The position numbers and the translations under genes are program-made. A stretch of 35,382 bases of DNA from a virus, in the IMG/VR virus record IMGVR_UViG_3300030104_003897, positions 1 to 35,382 of that record, one strand, 5' to 3'. This document shows, piece by piece, positions 18,752-27,532 of this stretch; positions within the stretch are counted from its first letter, which is position 1; every line of letters starts with the position of its first letter. The notes under the pieces were generated by a model. The model was not told the origin of the DNA. It did not search any database and saw only the letters and a program-made list of their open reading frames with translations.

Positions 18752-20854
18752 ATGGCAAATTATACTAAGTCATTCAATTTTAGAAATGGGGTACAGGTTG
18801 ACGATGATAATTTCGTTATAAACCCTAGTGGATTAGTAGGAATAGGAACTTCACAACCGAATAAAGAACTTGATGTTTTGGGAGATAGTAGAATCTCTGG
18901 AATTACTTCTCTTACTCATGTTGGAGTAGTAGGGGTTGTAACGGTTGGTACTGGCATCACAATGGATGCTGCGACTGGTATTATAACAGCAAATTATTTT
19001 AAGGGTGATGGTAGTGAATTAACTGGTATTGGAAATACAGGTTGGAATCAATTATATGAAGGTTCAGGTTTAACAACGTCGTTTAATATTGGTATTGGAA
19101 CAACTGCATCTGGTAATTATCAACTTCAAATTGGTAATGATCCTGTAACTGATGTTGGAGTTGGTATTACAGAAGGAAATATTACAATAAGTGGATTAAC
19201 AACAACTAAAAATCTATTTGCATCTGGAGTATCTACTGCTGTAGGATTTGCCACATTTGGGGGTGGTGTATATGTTGCTGGATTTACAACATTTTCTGGA
19301 ATTACAACGGTAAGTGGAGGTACTTTCTTTGCAGAAGATGTTACTGCATCTGGTATTTCTACTCTTAGTAATGTTGTTGTTGGTGGTGCTACAACAGAAT
19401 TAGTTGTGGGTGGTGATACGAGAGTTACTGGTATTATTACTGCAAATGTACTGAGTGCAGAAAGTCTTACAACTCAGTATCGTATTCCTTATGTTGGTGC
19501 TGGTAATACATTAGTAGAATCTGGTGCATCAGTTTATACAGATGGTACATCAATAAATGCAACTACATTTAATGCATCTTCTTTTCTTGGAATGGGTGCT
19601 GTTATTACTAGCGTTCAAGCAACAACTTTCACTGGAGGTGCTAGTGGATTAACTGGTCTTAAAGCAGAGTCATTTAATAATGGTGGAATTGGTACAGTTA
19701 AAGGATTAGAGATAACAGGATTAACTACAACAAATCTTTTATATTCAAATAATGTAGGTGTTGGAACTACTAATCCTACAAGTGATCTTGAAGTTAAGAA
19801 ACCTGAATCTTTTGTTCAATTTGTTGGTGAAGTTGGTGTATCAACAGTAAGTATTGGACAATCTCTTGGTATTGGACATAGTACTGGTGGTTTAAGATTT
19901 GGTAATTCTACTGGAACCTTTGATGTTTTCAATAATGATAAAGGTAATTTTGATAGTTATATTCATAAGTCTGCATTAGATCATAATGTTGGGGTAAGTA
20001 CAGGTAACTTTAGATGGGTACATAAAAATAGCAATGTAAGAATGGTTCTTACATATGATGGTAATTTGGGTGTTGGTCAAGCATCTCCTGAACATAAATT
20101 ACATGTTGCTGGTATATCTACATTTGATCAAAAGGCACATTTTGAAACTGATGTTGATGTTGTTGGAACACTTAGTGCTGCTACACTTAAAGGTGCTTTA
20201 TCTAATGTCACTATTAATAACCCTACTATTGATAATACAACTGGATTATCAACATTCTTTAATCTTAATGTAAAAACTAAGATAGGAATTAATTCTTCTG
20301 ATCCACAAGTAGATCTTGATGGTTGGACAGCACTTCAAGGTAGTGTAGGTGCATCTGCAAGACTTAAATCAATCGGTATTGCTACTGATAAATTAGAAGG
20401 TAATTTATTATCAGTTGATGGTGGTGGTGCATTTACAGGTACATTAGGTATAGGAACTACTGCATTAAAAACTGATATTTATGGTGATGTGGGTCAAGTT
20501 CAAGTACATGGTGGAAATGTTTATGTTGAGAATGGTGGTGTATTAATTAATAATAAATTTGGTAATTCTGTTGGTATTGGAACAACACAACCAAGATGTG
20601 TTGCTGATTTCTCTTTAGCAGGTAGACCTAGTGAAGGAGTTACACAACCTGCAAATAATTTGGGACAGGCATTTTTCTTACCACCAACAATTTCAACTGC
20701 TGAAAGAGATGGAACAGGATCATATGCCAATGCAGGGTTAACAACTGCTATTGGAGCAATTATCTACAATACCACAGTTAATAAATTGCAAGTATATACA
20801 GATCAACCTGCAAGTGGTGGATGGGAAACCATTACAAGTGCATATGCGGGGTAA
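18752..20854 (+). CDS. GIGTT-repeat tail-fibre-like structural protein (700 aa)
   Basis: Begins MANYTKSFNFRNGVQVDDDNFV, followed by SGLVGIGTSQP, the typical opening of a cyanomyovirus structural protein. GIGTT or close variants recur about every 60-120 residues and alternate with short beta modules (LDVLGDSRISGITSL, KLHVAGISTF). The C-terminus (GAIIYNTTVNKLQVYT then GGWETI) is the usual fibre end-cap seen in tail fibre and neck-appendage proteins. No S74 chaperone is present, unlike the upstream gene. It starts nine bases after the previous stop and ends four bases before the next ATG, so it probably belongs to the same late transcript. Assembly as a trimeric fibre is inferred. Confidence 0.8.
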   Translation: MANYTKSFNFRNGVQVDDDNFVINPSGLVGIGTSQPNKELDVLGDSRISGITSLTHVGVVGVVTVGTGITMDAATGIITANYFKGDGSELTGIGNTGWNQLYEGSGLTTSFNIGIGTTASGNYQLQIGNDPVTDVGVGITEGNITISGLTTTKNLFASGVSTAVGFATFGGGVYVAGFTTFSGITTVSGGTFFAEDVTASGISTLSNVVVGGATTELVVGGDTRVTGIITANVLSAESLTTQYRIPYVGAGNTLVESGASVYTDGTSINATTFNASSFLGMGAVITSVQATTFTGGASGLTGLKAESFNNGGIGTVKGLEITGLTTTNLLYSNNVGVGTTNPTSDLEVKKPESFVQFVGEVGVSTVSIGQSLGIGHSTGGLRFGNSTGTFDVFNNDKGNFDSYIHKSALDHNVGVSTGNFRWVHKNSNVRMVLTYDGNLGVGQASPEHKLHVAGISTFDQKAHFETDVDVVGTLSAATLKGALSNVTINNPTIDNTTGLSTFFNLNVKTKIGINSSDPQVDLDGWTALQGSVGASARLKSIGIATDKLEGNLLSVDGGGAFTGTLGIGTTALKTDIYGDVGQVQVHGGNVYVENGGVLINNKFGNSVGIGTTQPRCVADFSLAGRPSEGVTQPANNLGQAFFLPPTISTAERDGTGSYANAGLTTAIGAIIYNTTVNKLQVYTDQPASGGWETITSAYAG

Positions 20855-20858
20855 TTAA

Positions 20859-23570
20859 ATGGCACACGCAGTCGTTAAAGATGGTCCCTATTTTTCTGGA
20901 ACTGGACCAATATCATTTAGTGACTTAAGAAGTCAATGGTTGGGTGTTAATAGTGGTCCTGTAAAAGCATCTACATTTTTTAGAAATCTTAATCGTGACG
21001 TTCCCAATCCTGTAGTTGGTGATTCTACTGAAAATGCTGATATAGCATCAGATCCTTTTAATGCAGAGAGTTTTGAATATATTGGAACTGGTGGATTTGC
21101 TTTTTCTGGAACTGGTAGAGATTGGAAAATATCCCAGATGAGGGGTAGTATTAAAAGTTATACAATTAATCAAACAAATTCTGGAGATTATGATAAGAAT
21201 GTGGATGGAGATAATTTAGCATGGAACTCTAATCTTGATAAAACTATACCAAAATATTATAATATTCAGGGTAATATTCATGCTGTTACAGATTTACAAC
21301 CACCTACCACTGAACCAGATAATGCATTAAAATTTGTATCGGATAATATTACAAATTTAAACTTAGTGGTTAGTGGATCTGTTCTTGGTTCTGGTGGTAA
21401 AGGTGGATATTATATTGATAAGTTTAATTTAGGAAATCAACGTGGAGAACCCGGTGGACATGCCATTAAATTAAATTCTAATGATGGAAAAGGTATTGCT
21501 GTTAATGTAACTAATACTGGTAAGATTTATGGTGGTGGAGGTGGAGGTGGACAAGGTGGAACTGGATCAAAAGGACCAGATGGTGTATATTATTACCCAA
21601 GAGTAACTGGTACAAGTGTTTATTATAAGGGTGTTGCCACATTATCAGTTACTGGAACTGGATCTGGATATACAGATGGAACATACACAGCAACTGCAAC
21701 CACAGGTGGAAATGGAAATGGATTGACTGTAACAGTTACTGTTTCTTCTGGAACATTCTCATCAGTTGCTGTAGTTAATACTGGTACCTACTACAGGGTT
21801 GGAGATGTAATTACGATTCCTGCCGTGGGTAGTGGATCAGGTTTAACAGTAACTGTAACTACAATCTATGAACTAAATGAGTGGTATAGTTATCAAGTAG
21901 GTGGTAATTGTCAATGTGAGTGGTATTCAAGTTGTGGTGATAGTACAAATGATTCATGGCATTGGTCTGTTGATGAAGATAATTATTCAATACAAGATGG
22001 AGGAACTGGTTATCAAGTAGGAGATATAGTTACAATAAATGATGCTAGAAAAAGTGATGGTGCGACTGGTAATACAGTAAATGCAACTGCTGAAGTTACT
22101 TCTGTTAATGCATCTGTTGGTGCTTATATTTCTGATGGAACTGATGGTAATAATCCTGGAGATATAGTTGCTACTGGTTCTGGAACAAAACAAATAAAAA
22201 TTCGAATGGGATGGAATGATCGAACGGATTATTCAATAGGAATAGGACAATATAAAGTACCTTCCTTGGGTGTTGATTTTACACAAGGTATTAGAACTTA
22301 TAGTCGAGGACAATATGATTCTGAATCTTCATCTCCATGGTCATATGGTAATGGGAGGTTTTACCGTTGGAGATTTGGTGATGGAAATCAGTTTGGATAT
22401 GCTACATATATCAATATACTAGGATACGAAGCACTATCTGATGATAGTGGTGATCAAAGATATGTTGGTTATGGTCCTGAAGGAATACAAGTACCACAAT
22501 ATTCAAGGGATAACTATGTAGATGGTAATGGGAACCCTAATGAAACAGCACCATGGACTCAACTTATTACAGTAACGGGGGGAAATGTGTACCCATGTAC
22601 CCTTATAAAACCTCAAGATGTACCTGGTAGAAATGGTTTTTCTCAAAGCAATGATGGCAACTTCTATGATGGTGCTGATAATAATACAACAGCATCCCTA
22701 AATAATTGGTTTTTCTTTACTAATAGACAGCAAAGAATGTATTTTAAAGATGCAGATGGTAATGATGGTAATACCGCAATTTGGTTAAGTGAAGCAAATG
22801 AAACTATTTCTTTTGGTTATCAAGCAGCAAATGATCCAAATGCTAATAATAATACAAATACTGCTTTTGATAGTGCTTTACCTGTTGTTGGAGAGAGTTT
22901 TGTTGATGGAATAAAAATATTAACAGGTGGAAAAAGATATTACAAAGATTGGTATAATGAAACAGTTCAAACTACATCTGGTGGTTCAGGATCTGGATTA
23001 AAAATATTCATAACAACTAATAGGGGATGGTTGAGAGATGCCTCTAATACTAAACATGAAACAAGATCAGGATATGGTGGTACAGTACTTCAACTTGGAG
23101 GTGGAACTTATATGAGTAATAAAGCAGGTGGTGGATGTGATAGGCATTGGTCTGGATTGTATTGGAAAAAAACATGTATTGGAGCAGCATATTGTATAGT
23201 TGAAGATCCAGCAATGGGTGTTGGTGCAGAAGGTGGTGCTGGTGGTTTTGGTGGACAAGGAAAAGGATCAAATGGAGTAGGAAATGCTCTTATGACAAGA
23301 ACGGATGGTGCTGATGGTGTTGATGGTGATATTGCAAATCCACCAACAACAACTACTGATGGTGGTGATGGTGGTAATGGTGGTAATGGTGGTGATTGGG
23401 GTGTTGCTGGAGGAGATGGGCAAGATGGACAATGTAATATAGTATGTCAAAATCCTGAAGATGGTTCTGATGGTGGTGCAGCAGGTAGAGCAATATTTGG
23501 AACAAATTATACAGTAAATGATTCTAATTTCAATTCTACGAGAGTAAAAGGAGCATATCAACCTTCTTAA
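20859..23570 (+). CDS. Glycine-rich, cysteine-containing tail structural protein (903 aa)
   Basis: The N-terminus (VVKDGPYFSGTGPISFSDLRSQW) is typical of cyanomyovirus tail structural proteins in which a short GPISFSDL motif precedes a virion anchor. A glycine-rich stretch lies at about residues 220-238 and another at about 785-885 (GAEGGAGGFGGQGKG, GGDGGNGGNGGDWG). GTGYQVGD and TYYRVGDVITI modules (residues about 255-420) match a module in the giant fibre. Cysteines are clustered: CQCEWYSSC near residue 350, a C-x(12)-C-x(5)-C set near 760-775, and CNIVC near 870. Glycine-rich C-termini of phage adhesins form polyglycine sandwiches that bind receptors; that role is inferred here. It is the last gene of the structural block. 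Confidence 0.75.
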   Translation: MAHAVVKDGPYFSGTGPISFSDLRSQWLGVNSGPVKASTFFRNLNRDVPNPVVGDSTENADIASDPFNAESFEYIGTGGFAFSGTGRDWKISQMRGSIKSYTINQTNSGDYDKNVDGDNLAWNSNLDKTIPKYYNIQGNIHAVTDLQPPTTEPDNALKFVSDNITNLNLVVSGSVLGSGGKGGYYIDKFNLGNQRGEPGGHAIKLNSNDGKGIAVNVTNTGKIYGGGGGGGQGGTGSKGPDGVYYYPRVTGTSVYYKGVATLSVTGTGSGYTDGTYTATATTGGNGNGLTVTVTVSSGTFSSVAVVNTGTYYRVGDVITIPAVGSGSGLTVTVTTIYELNEWYSYQVGGNCQCEWYSSCGDSTNDSWHWSVDEDNYSIQDGGTGYQVGDIVTINDARKSDGATGNTVNATAEVTSVNASVGAYISDGTDGNNPGDIVATGSGTKQIKIRMGWNDRTDYSIGIGQYKVPSLGVDFTQGIRTYSRGQYDSESSSPWSYGNGRFYRWRFGDGNQFGYATYINILGYEALSDDSGDQRYVGYGPEGIQVPQYSRDNYVDGNGNPNETAPWTQLITVTGGNVYPCTLIKPQDVPGRNGFSQSNDGNFYDGADNNTTASLNNWFFFTNRQQRMYFKDADGNDGNTAIWLSEANETISFGYQAANDPNANNNTNTAFDSALPVVGESFVDGIKILTGGKRYYKDWYNETVQTTSGGSGSGLKIFITTNRGWLRDASNTKHETRSGYGGTVLQLGGGTYMSNKAGGGCDRHWSGLYWKKTCIGAAYCIVEDPAMGVGAEGGAGGFGGQGKGSNGVGNALMTRTDGADGVDGDIANPPTTTTDGGDGGNGGNGGDWGVAGGDGQDGQCNIVCQNPEDGSDGGAAGRAIFGTNYTVNDSNFNSTRVKGAYQPS

Positions 23571-23576
23571 TAAATA
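23569..23576 (+). promoter_or_regulatory. T4-like late promoter (NATAAATA)
   Basis: AATAAATA overlaps the stop codon of the glycine-rich structural gene and lies 21 bases before the ATG of the zinc-ribbon gene at 23598. Confidence 0.7.
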
Positions 23577-23597
23577 TCATTACGAGATTATATACTA

Positions 23598-23930
23598 ATG
23601 ATTACTGAACATGATTACCCTTCTTTACCACAAAGAGGTGGGAACTTAGCAAAATTTAGTTGGGATATTATTAAACATGCCTTGAATCATCAAGAAGATT
23701 TCTTTGTATCTGATGAAGTATTAACAAAAAGGTTAAAAATATGTCAACAATGTGAATGGTATGATATTGGACCACATGCATGTAAAAAATGTGGATGTCC
23801 ATTAGATTTTAAATCAAAAATATCAATAGAGAGTTGTCCTATTGGTTTGTGGTCTGAGCATACTGATGATTGGATGAATGGTAAGTTTGATAAGATTGCA
23901 AAGGAAATAGAAGATGGTCAAAGTTCTTAA
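23598..23930 (+). CDS. Zinc-ribbon-like small protein
   Basis: 110 residues. Six cysteines follow the pattern C49-x2-C52, C62-x2-C65-x-C67 and C80, inside the segment ICQQCEWYD ... CKKCGCPLDFKSK ... SCPIGLW. This is a treble-clef or zinc-ribbon-like arrangement similar to small cyanophage and bacterial proteins of the DUF6171 type. The N-terminus (YPSLPQRGGNLAKFSWDI) and the acidic C-terminus have no recognised motif. A late promoter immediately upstream groups it with virion-phase genes, and the terminator at 24009 closes its transcript. A role in protein-protein contact or nucleic-acid binding is possible but not shown by the sequence. Confidence 0.75.
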   Translation: MITEHDYPSLPQRGGNLAKFSWDIIKHALNHQEDFFVSDEVLTKRLKICQQCEWYDIGPHACKKCGCPLDFKSKISIESCPIGLWSEHTDDWMNGKFDKIAKEIEDGQSS

Positions 23931-24008
23931 AATCATAACTATGTTTGTAGGGGTTTAAGGCAGGGATTATAATTCTTTAAGGGAAAACCAGTGACAGAAC
24001 TGGCACAC

Positions 24009-24031
24009 GACCCAATACAGGGGTCTTTTTT
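24009..24031 (+). terminator. Rho-independent terminator
   Basis: GACCC (24009-24013) pairs with GGGTC (24021-24025) around a 7-base loop and is followed by six T. It is the first of a set of similar intergenic hairpins in this window and separates the late zinc-ribbon gene from the helicase operon. Confidence 0.8.
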
Positions 24032-24032
24032 A

Positions 24033-24041
24033 TGCTATAAT
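24033..24041 (+). promoter_or_regulatory. Extended -10 promoter for the helicase operon
   Basis: TGCTATAAT is a perfect extended -10 element (TGnTATAAT). No good -35 lies 17 bases upstream, where the terminator hairpin sits. The helicase ATG follows 21 bases later. Confidence 0.7.
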
Positions 24042-24062
24042 ATATTCAGTTGAGTTTTTTTA

Positions 24063-25241
24063 ATGCAATTACGTCCCCACCAACAGGATGCTATTGATGC
24101 TATGTTGGCAAATAATAAGGGACAAGTAATTGTTCCTACAGGTGGTGGTAAAACCATGTGTATGATTGAGGATGCTAAGAGAGTATTGAGTACAAAAGAG
24201 ATTGCAACCATTGTTGTGGTTGCCCCTCGTATTCTATTAGCAGGTCAACTATGTTCTGAGTTCATGGAACATATTGATGATGTTCAAGTATTACATGTTC
24301 ATAGTGGAGAGACTGAATACAATTCTACTACAAAGGTAGATGTAATTAGACTTCATAACAATATGTGCTATGAATCAAATAGTCATCAAATCATCTTTAC
24401 GACATATCATTCATTACAGAGAGTAATGGAAAGTGATATTGTAGTTGATGTAGTTTATTTTGATGAAGCACATAATAGTGTTCAGAAAAACTTTATTGGT
24501 GCTGTAGAGCATTTATCTCTACATTCTGAACGTGCATACTTCTTTACTGCCACACCTAAGCACAGTTTAACACCCTTCAAGGTGGGTATGAATGAACCTG
24601 ATATATTTGGCAATGTAATATGCCAAGTACCTGCACCTAAGTTAGTACAGGGTGGTTATATTCTACCACCTAAAGTTAAGGTGTATAAGACTGACATACT
24701 ACAGAAGGATGAGATAACATTTGATGTAGAATGTAATCAGATTATTGATAACATTGATGATCACAATACAAAGAAGATCCTTGTATGTGCAAAGTCAACT
24801 AAGCAGATTACAGGATTGATTACATATCCTAAGTTTATTGCTGAATTGACATCAAGAGGTTATGATTACATGTATATCACTGCCAAGACTGGTGCTGTTA
24901 TCAATGGTAAGAAAGTAAGTAGAGATAAGTTCTTTGAGGTATTATCTGCATGGGGTAAGGATGAGGAGAAGAAGTTTGTAGTTTTACATCATAGCATATT
25001 ATCTGAGGGTATCAACGTCAGAGGACTTGAGGCGGTTCTATTCTTGAGATCTATGGATTACATTGGTATCAGTCAAACGATAGGCAGAGTGATCCGTAAG
25101 GGTTGCAAAGAAAAGACTTATGGGTTAATATGTGTACCAGTGTACTCTAAAGTTGGTATCTCTACTGCTAAGAAGGTTGAAGCAGTTGTTGATACTATCT
25201 TTAATAAGGGTGAAGCAGCAACCAGTGTGGTGAAAAAATGA
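24063..25241 (+). CDS. SF2 DEAD/DEAH-box helicase
   Basis: 392 residues with the full set of SF2 helicase signatures: a Q-motif-like LRPHQQDAID at the N-terminus, Walker A PTGGGKT (residues 25-31), DEAH (134-137), motif III TATP (162-165), and motif VI QTIGRVIR (338-345). It would unwind or remodel nucleic acid using ATP. The layout resembles the RecA-like core of T4 UvsW and bacterial SSL2/RadD-type helicases, but the protein is shorter than UvsW and has no obvious extra N-terminal domain, so I do not use a gene name. It leads an operon whose next three genes overlap by four bases each and that includes a DNA methyltransferase, which suggests a role in DNA metabolism or genome protection. 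Confidence 0.9.
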   Translation: MQLRPHQQDAIDAMLANNKGQVIVPTGGGKTMCMIEDAKRVLSTKEIATIVVVAPRILLAGQLCSEFMEHIDDVQVLHVHSGETEYNSTTKVDVIRLHNNMCYESNSHQIIFTTYHSLQRVMESDIVVDVVYFDEAHNSVQKNFIGAVEHLSLHSERAYFFTATPKHSLTPFKVGMNEPDIFGNVICQVPAPKLVQGGYILPPKVKVYKTDILQKDEITFDVECNQIIDNIDDHNTKKILVCAKSTKQITGLITYPKFIAELTSRGYDYMYITAKTGAVINGKKVSRDKFFEVLSAWGKDEEKKFVVLHHSILSEGINVRGLEAVLFLRSMDYIGISQTIGRVIRKGCKEKTYGLICVPVYSKVGISTAKKVEAVVDTIFNKGEAATSVVKK

Positions 25242-25483
25242 GTAAAGAAATTCCTACAAAAGAATACATGCAAGATGGGTGGGATTCTGGACCGACTGGT
25301 TGCCATCCATATAAAAGAGGTTCACGTCATAATAAGATTGGGATGTGGATAATGTGGACATTCTATGGTATAATTACTATACAAATACTTCACGTGGTTA
25401 CAGTAATTCCATTCTTTCCTATTACTTTTATGATGCTATTAGGGTTGGGGTATATATTATATGTGGCATGGAGAGCAACATGA
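25238..25483 (+). CDS. Small membrane protein with two predicted TM segments
   Basis: 81 residues; the ATG overlaps the helicase stop (ATGA). The N-terminal 33 residues are polar and cationic with a Gly/Pro/His-rich piece (GPTGCHPYKRGSRHN). Residues about 34-54 and 57-78 are hydrophobic and form a probable helical hairpin in the membrane, with a short linker. No family recognised. Translational coupling to the helicase is likely from the overlap. Confidence 0.75.
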   Translation: MSKEIPTKEYMQDGWDSGPTGCHPYKRGSRHNKIGMWIMWTFYGIITIQILHVVTVIPFFPITFMMLLGLGYILYVAWRAT

Positions 25484-25716
25484 TTAATTGGATTAAAGGA
25501 TATGAGGATAAACATTCTAATCCTGTATTCAAACATTGTAAGAATCCCGACAAGTGGGAAGTGAAGGATAGTCGATTCATTATGTTTCGATATGGTAAAG
25601 GTGGTGCCATAGATATTAGGATCATGGAGAACAATACTGATCTTAAACATGATATAAACATTACTGTTGATAAGGATGGTAAACTAAAAGCAATAGTATC
25701 GGAGCAAACTAAATGA
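25480..25716 (+). CDS. Small protein of unknown function
   Basis: 78 residues starting MINWIKGYEDKHSN. The frame is open further upstream, but only as a shadow of the membrane-protein gene; the ATG at 25480 overlaps the previous stop (ATGA) and has GGAGA five bases upstream, so it is chosen. The sequence looks like a small alpha/beta fold (RFIMFRYGKGGAIDIRI, then HDINITVDKDGKLKAIV) with no known motif. It is embedded between the helicase pair and the methyltransferase, all joined by four-base overlaps. Confidence 0.8.
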   Translation: MINWIKGYEDKHSNPVFKHCKNPDKWEVKDSRFIMFRYGKGGAIDIRIMENNTDLKHDINITVDKDGKLKAIVSEQTK

Positions 25717-26699
25717 GAGATACAATTCTATATGGTGATTGTCGAAAGACATTAGGCACACTACATGCACAGATAACAACTGGTATTGCAGAGAGACCAC
25801 GTATGTGTGTTACATCTCCACCTTACTATGGTCTTAGAGACTATGGTGGAGAAGAATCACAGATAGGATTAGAACAATCTCCAGAAGAATATATTGAGCA
25901 GATGGTAGAGGTGATGTCATTAGTCAAAAATTGTCTTACTGATGATGGTACATTATGGTTGAATATTGGTGATAGTTATTATAACTATAGACCAGGTGTA
26001 GGTCAGGCATTAGTTAAACAAACTTTATCTAATACCAAACAAGATTTACCAGATAAATGTGCAAAACGTAATAATAAATTAGAAGGATTAAAGGAGAAGG
26101 ATTTGATTGGTATTCCATGGATGTTAGCATTTGCATTAAGAAAAGATGGATGGTATTTGAGACAGGATATAATATGGCATAAACCTAATCCAATGCCTGA
26201 GAGTGTGAGAGATAGATGTACTAAGGCACATGAGTATATCTTTCTATTGAGTAAGAATAAGAGATACTTCTATGATAATGAGGCAATCAAAGAACCTGCA
26301 AAGGATTGGGGAACCAGAGATAGAACTAATGGTAAGTATCATAATCCTGGTAGTGGACTGCAACCACATTCAGGACTGACTAAGAGTTATCCCACAAAGA
26401 ACAAGAGATCGGTATGGACTATAACAAATAAACCATACAAGGAGGCACACTTTGCTGTATTCCCACCTGAATTAATTGAACCATGTATCCTAGCAGGTAG
26501 TGAGAAGGGTGATATTGTGTTAGATCCTTTTATGGGTAGTGGAACAACAGCAGCAGTGGCAAAGTCATTAGGTAGAGATTACATAGGATGTGAGTTACAT
26601 AAGGACTATGGTAAACTAATTAAAAAAAGAATTGATGAATATGAACCAGTTAGTGAAGTGGCACAAGAACCACCCATAAGCATACTTGATATAGTATAA
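25713..26699 (+). CDS. Site-specific DNA methyltransferase, N4-cytosine/N6-adenine, class beta
   Basis: 328 residues. The catalytic motif IV TSPPYYGL lies at 34-41 and the S-adenosylmethionine-binding motif I DPFMGSGTTAAVA at 271-283. This order (IV before I) is that of class beta N6/N4 methyltransferases (PF01555). The SPPY form does not by itself decide between N6-adenine and N4-cytosine. DGTLWLNIGDSY and GIPWMLAFALRKDGWYLRQDIIWHKPNPMPESV are typical of the family. The start overlaps the preceding stop by ATGA. No cognate restriction enzyme is adjacent, so it is probably an orphan enzyme that protects phage DNA from host restriction or marks it for regulation. A PD-(D/E)XK-like protein occurs 6 kb downstream. 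Confidence 0.92.
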   Translation: MRDTILYGDCRKTLGTLHAQITTGIAERPRMCVTSPPYYGLRDYGGEESQIGLEQSPEEYIEQMVEVMSLVKNCLTDDGTLWLNIGDSYYNYRPGVGQALVKQTLSNTKQDLPDKCAKRNNKLEGLKEKDLIGIPWMLAFALRKDGWYLRQDIIWHKPNPMPESVRDRCTKAHEYIFLLSKNKRYFYDNEAIKEPAKDWGTRDRTNGKYHNPGSGLQPHSGLTKSYPTKNKRSVWTITNKPYKEAHFAVFPPELIEPCILAGSEKGDIVLDPFMGSGTTAAVAKSLGRDYIGCELHKDYGKLIKKRIDEYEPVSEVAQEPPISILDIV

Positions 26700-26721
26700 T
26701 CAAATTAGTAACAAATTCATT

Positions 26722-26862
26722 ATGAAGTGCGAAGTCAAACTCTATGTTGCTGGTTCAGTATTCACTGAGCAGGTACATGCAAGGAACTATGATGAGGCAA
26801 GGGAGGTTGCACTTGCAAGAAACCCTAATGCTAGGGTAATCAGTGTTAATGCTCGACCATAG
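26722..26862 (+). CDS. 46-residue small protein
   Basis: Starts MKCEVKLYVAGSVFTEQV and ends NPNARVISVNARP. It reads as beta-strand, helix (ARNYDEAREVALARNP), beta-strand. It resembles short conserved cyanophage proteins of unknown function. The compact fold, the position 22 bases after the methyltransferase and the one-base overlap with the next gene (TAGTG) support a real gene. No Shine-Dalgarno site is visible. Confidence 0.75.
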   Translation: MKCEVKLYVAGSVFTEQVHARNYDEAREVALARNPNARVISVNARP

Positions 26863-27086
26863 TGGTTGACTATAGAAAGTTCTATCCCTGCCCTAACAAA
26901 GGCATCCTAGACCCTCTGTGCGGCAGTCCAGAGGGTTATGTGACTAAAGATGGAATGTGGGCAGCAATTCCACTTGTTGATAGTAAGAAACTTGCCATAA
27001 TCAACAATGGTGAGTGGGTACATACTGCCAGAAATTATCAATCTGCTAAGAACTACATACTAAAAGAAATTAAGAAATCCAAATGA
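26862..27086 (+). CDS. Small protein of unknown function (GTG start)
   Basis: 74 residues: MVDYRKFYPCPNKG, then DPLCGSPEGYVTKDGMWAAIP and a Lys-rich end. It starts at a GTG that shares one base with the preceding stop; the next in-frame ATG would remove about 30 residues including the Cys/Pro motif, so GTG is preferred. The two cysteines (in PCPNKG and LCGSPEG) could be a metal site but there are too few for a classic zinc finger. No family recognised. Confidence 0.65.
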   Translation: MVDYRKFYPCPNKGILDPLCGSPEGYVTKDGMWAAIPLVDSKKLAIINNGEWVHTARNYQSAKNYILKEIKKSK

Positions 27087-27388
27087 GTGAAACTAAAAAA
27101 GATAAATGGGATCGTGGGAAGACTCTTATGCTGGAGTCTTTACATAAACCTGATGATAGATTGAGAGGATGTGCCCATAACCAGGAATGTTACCATGAAC
27201 TTATGGAGATAAGAGAGGAGGTTATTGAAATTGTGAGGAACATGCTCAATCCTCATAGTCCACCATTAGCATTTGGTAAGAAGAATAATCATGTGGAACC
27301 CACAATTACTACTCCTCATGGTGAAATCAGTGAGACTCTAATGAGTGGAGCATTGGGTGATTATTATGCAGACAAGAGAGAGTATTAG
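27083..27388 (+). CDS. Small protein of unknown function
   Basis: 101 residues; ATGA overlap with the previous gene. The N-terminal half is charged and helical (KKDKWDRGKTLMLESL, then CYHELMEIREEVIEIVRNML); the C-terminal part has PHGEISETLMSGALGDYYADKREY. It is the last gene of the operon that starts with the helicase. No motif or family recognised. Confidence 0.7.
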   Translation: MSETKKDKWDRGKTLMLESLHKPDDRLRGCAHNQECYHELMEIREEVIEIVRNMLNPHSPPLAFGKKNNHVEPTITTPHGEISETLMSGALGDYYADKREY

Positions 27389-27446
27389 TTATACTAATAG
27401 GCATAAATTTTTGTTAAATTGTATCAGCAAATACCAACACTATTTG

Positions 27447-27454
27447 CATAAATA
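27447..27454 (+). promoter_or_regulatory. T4-like late promoter (CATAAATA) that decides the start of the next gene
   Basis: CATAAATA matches NATAAATA exactly and abuts an ATG at 27455. A transcript from it would begin past that ATG, so the in-frame ATG at 27533, which has GGAGA six bases upstream, is the likely start. Confidence 0.65.
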
Positions 27455-27532
27455 ATGATAGAATTAGGGAAAACAAGATGCACTGAAACTCTTTGTTATT
27501 GTTTTTATCAATGTAATCTATGGAGAAGATTA

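Noticed and set aside
18752-20854. S74 chaperone in the 700-residue fibre
   Set aside because: No SDxRLK or GVIAQE motif is present; only the upstream fibre has one.
23931-23990. G-rich stretch after the zinc-ribbon gene
   Set aside because: No convincing gene or helix; probably spacer before the terminator.
24063-25241. Naming the helicase UvsW
   Set aside because: Motifs are generic SF2; it is too short and lacks an extra N-terminal domain.
27455-27532. Upstream start ATG 27455 for the twin-CX3C protein
   Set aside because: Directly adjoins a late promoter, so it would lie upstream of the transcript; no ribosome site.
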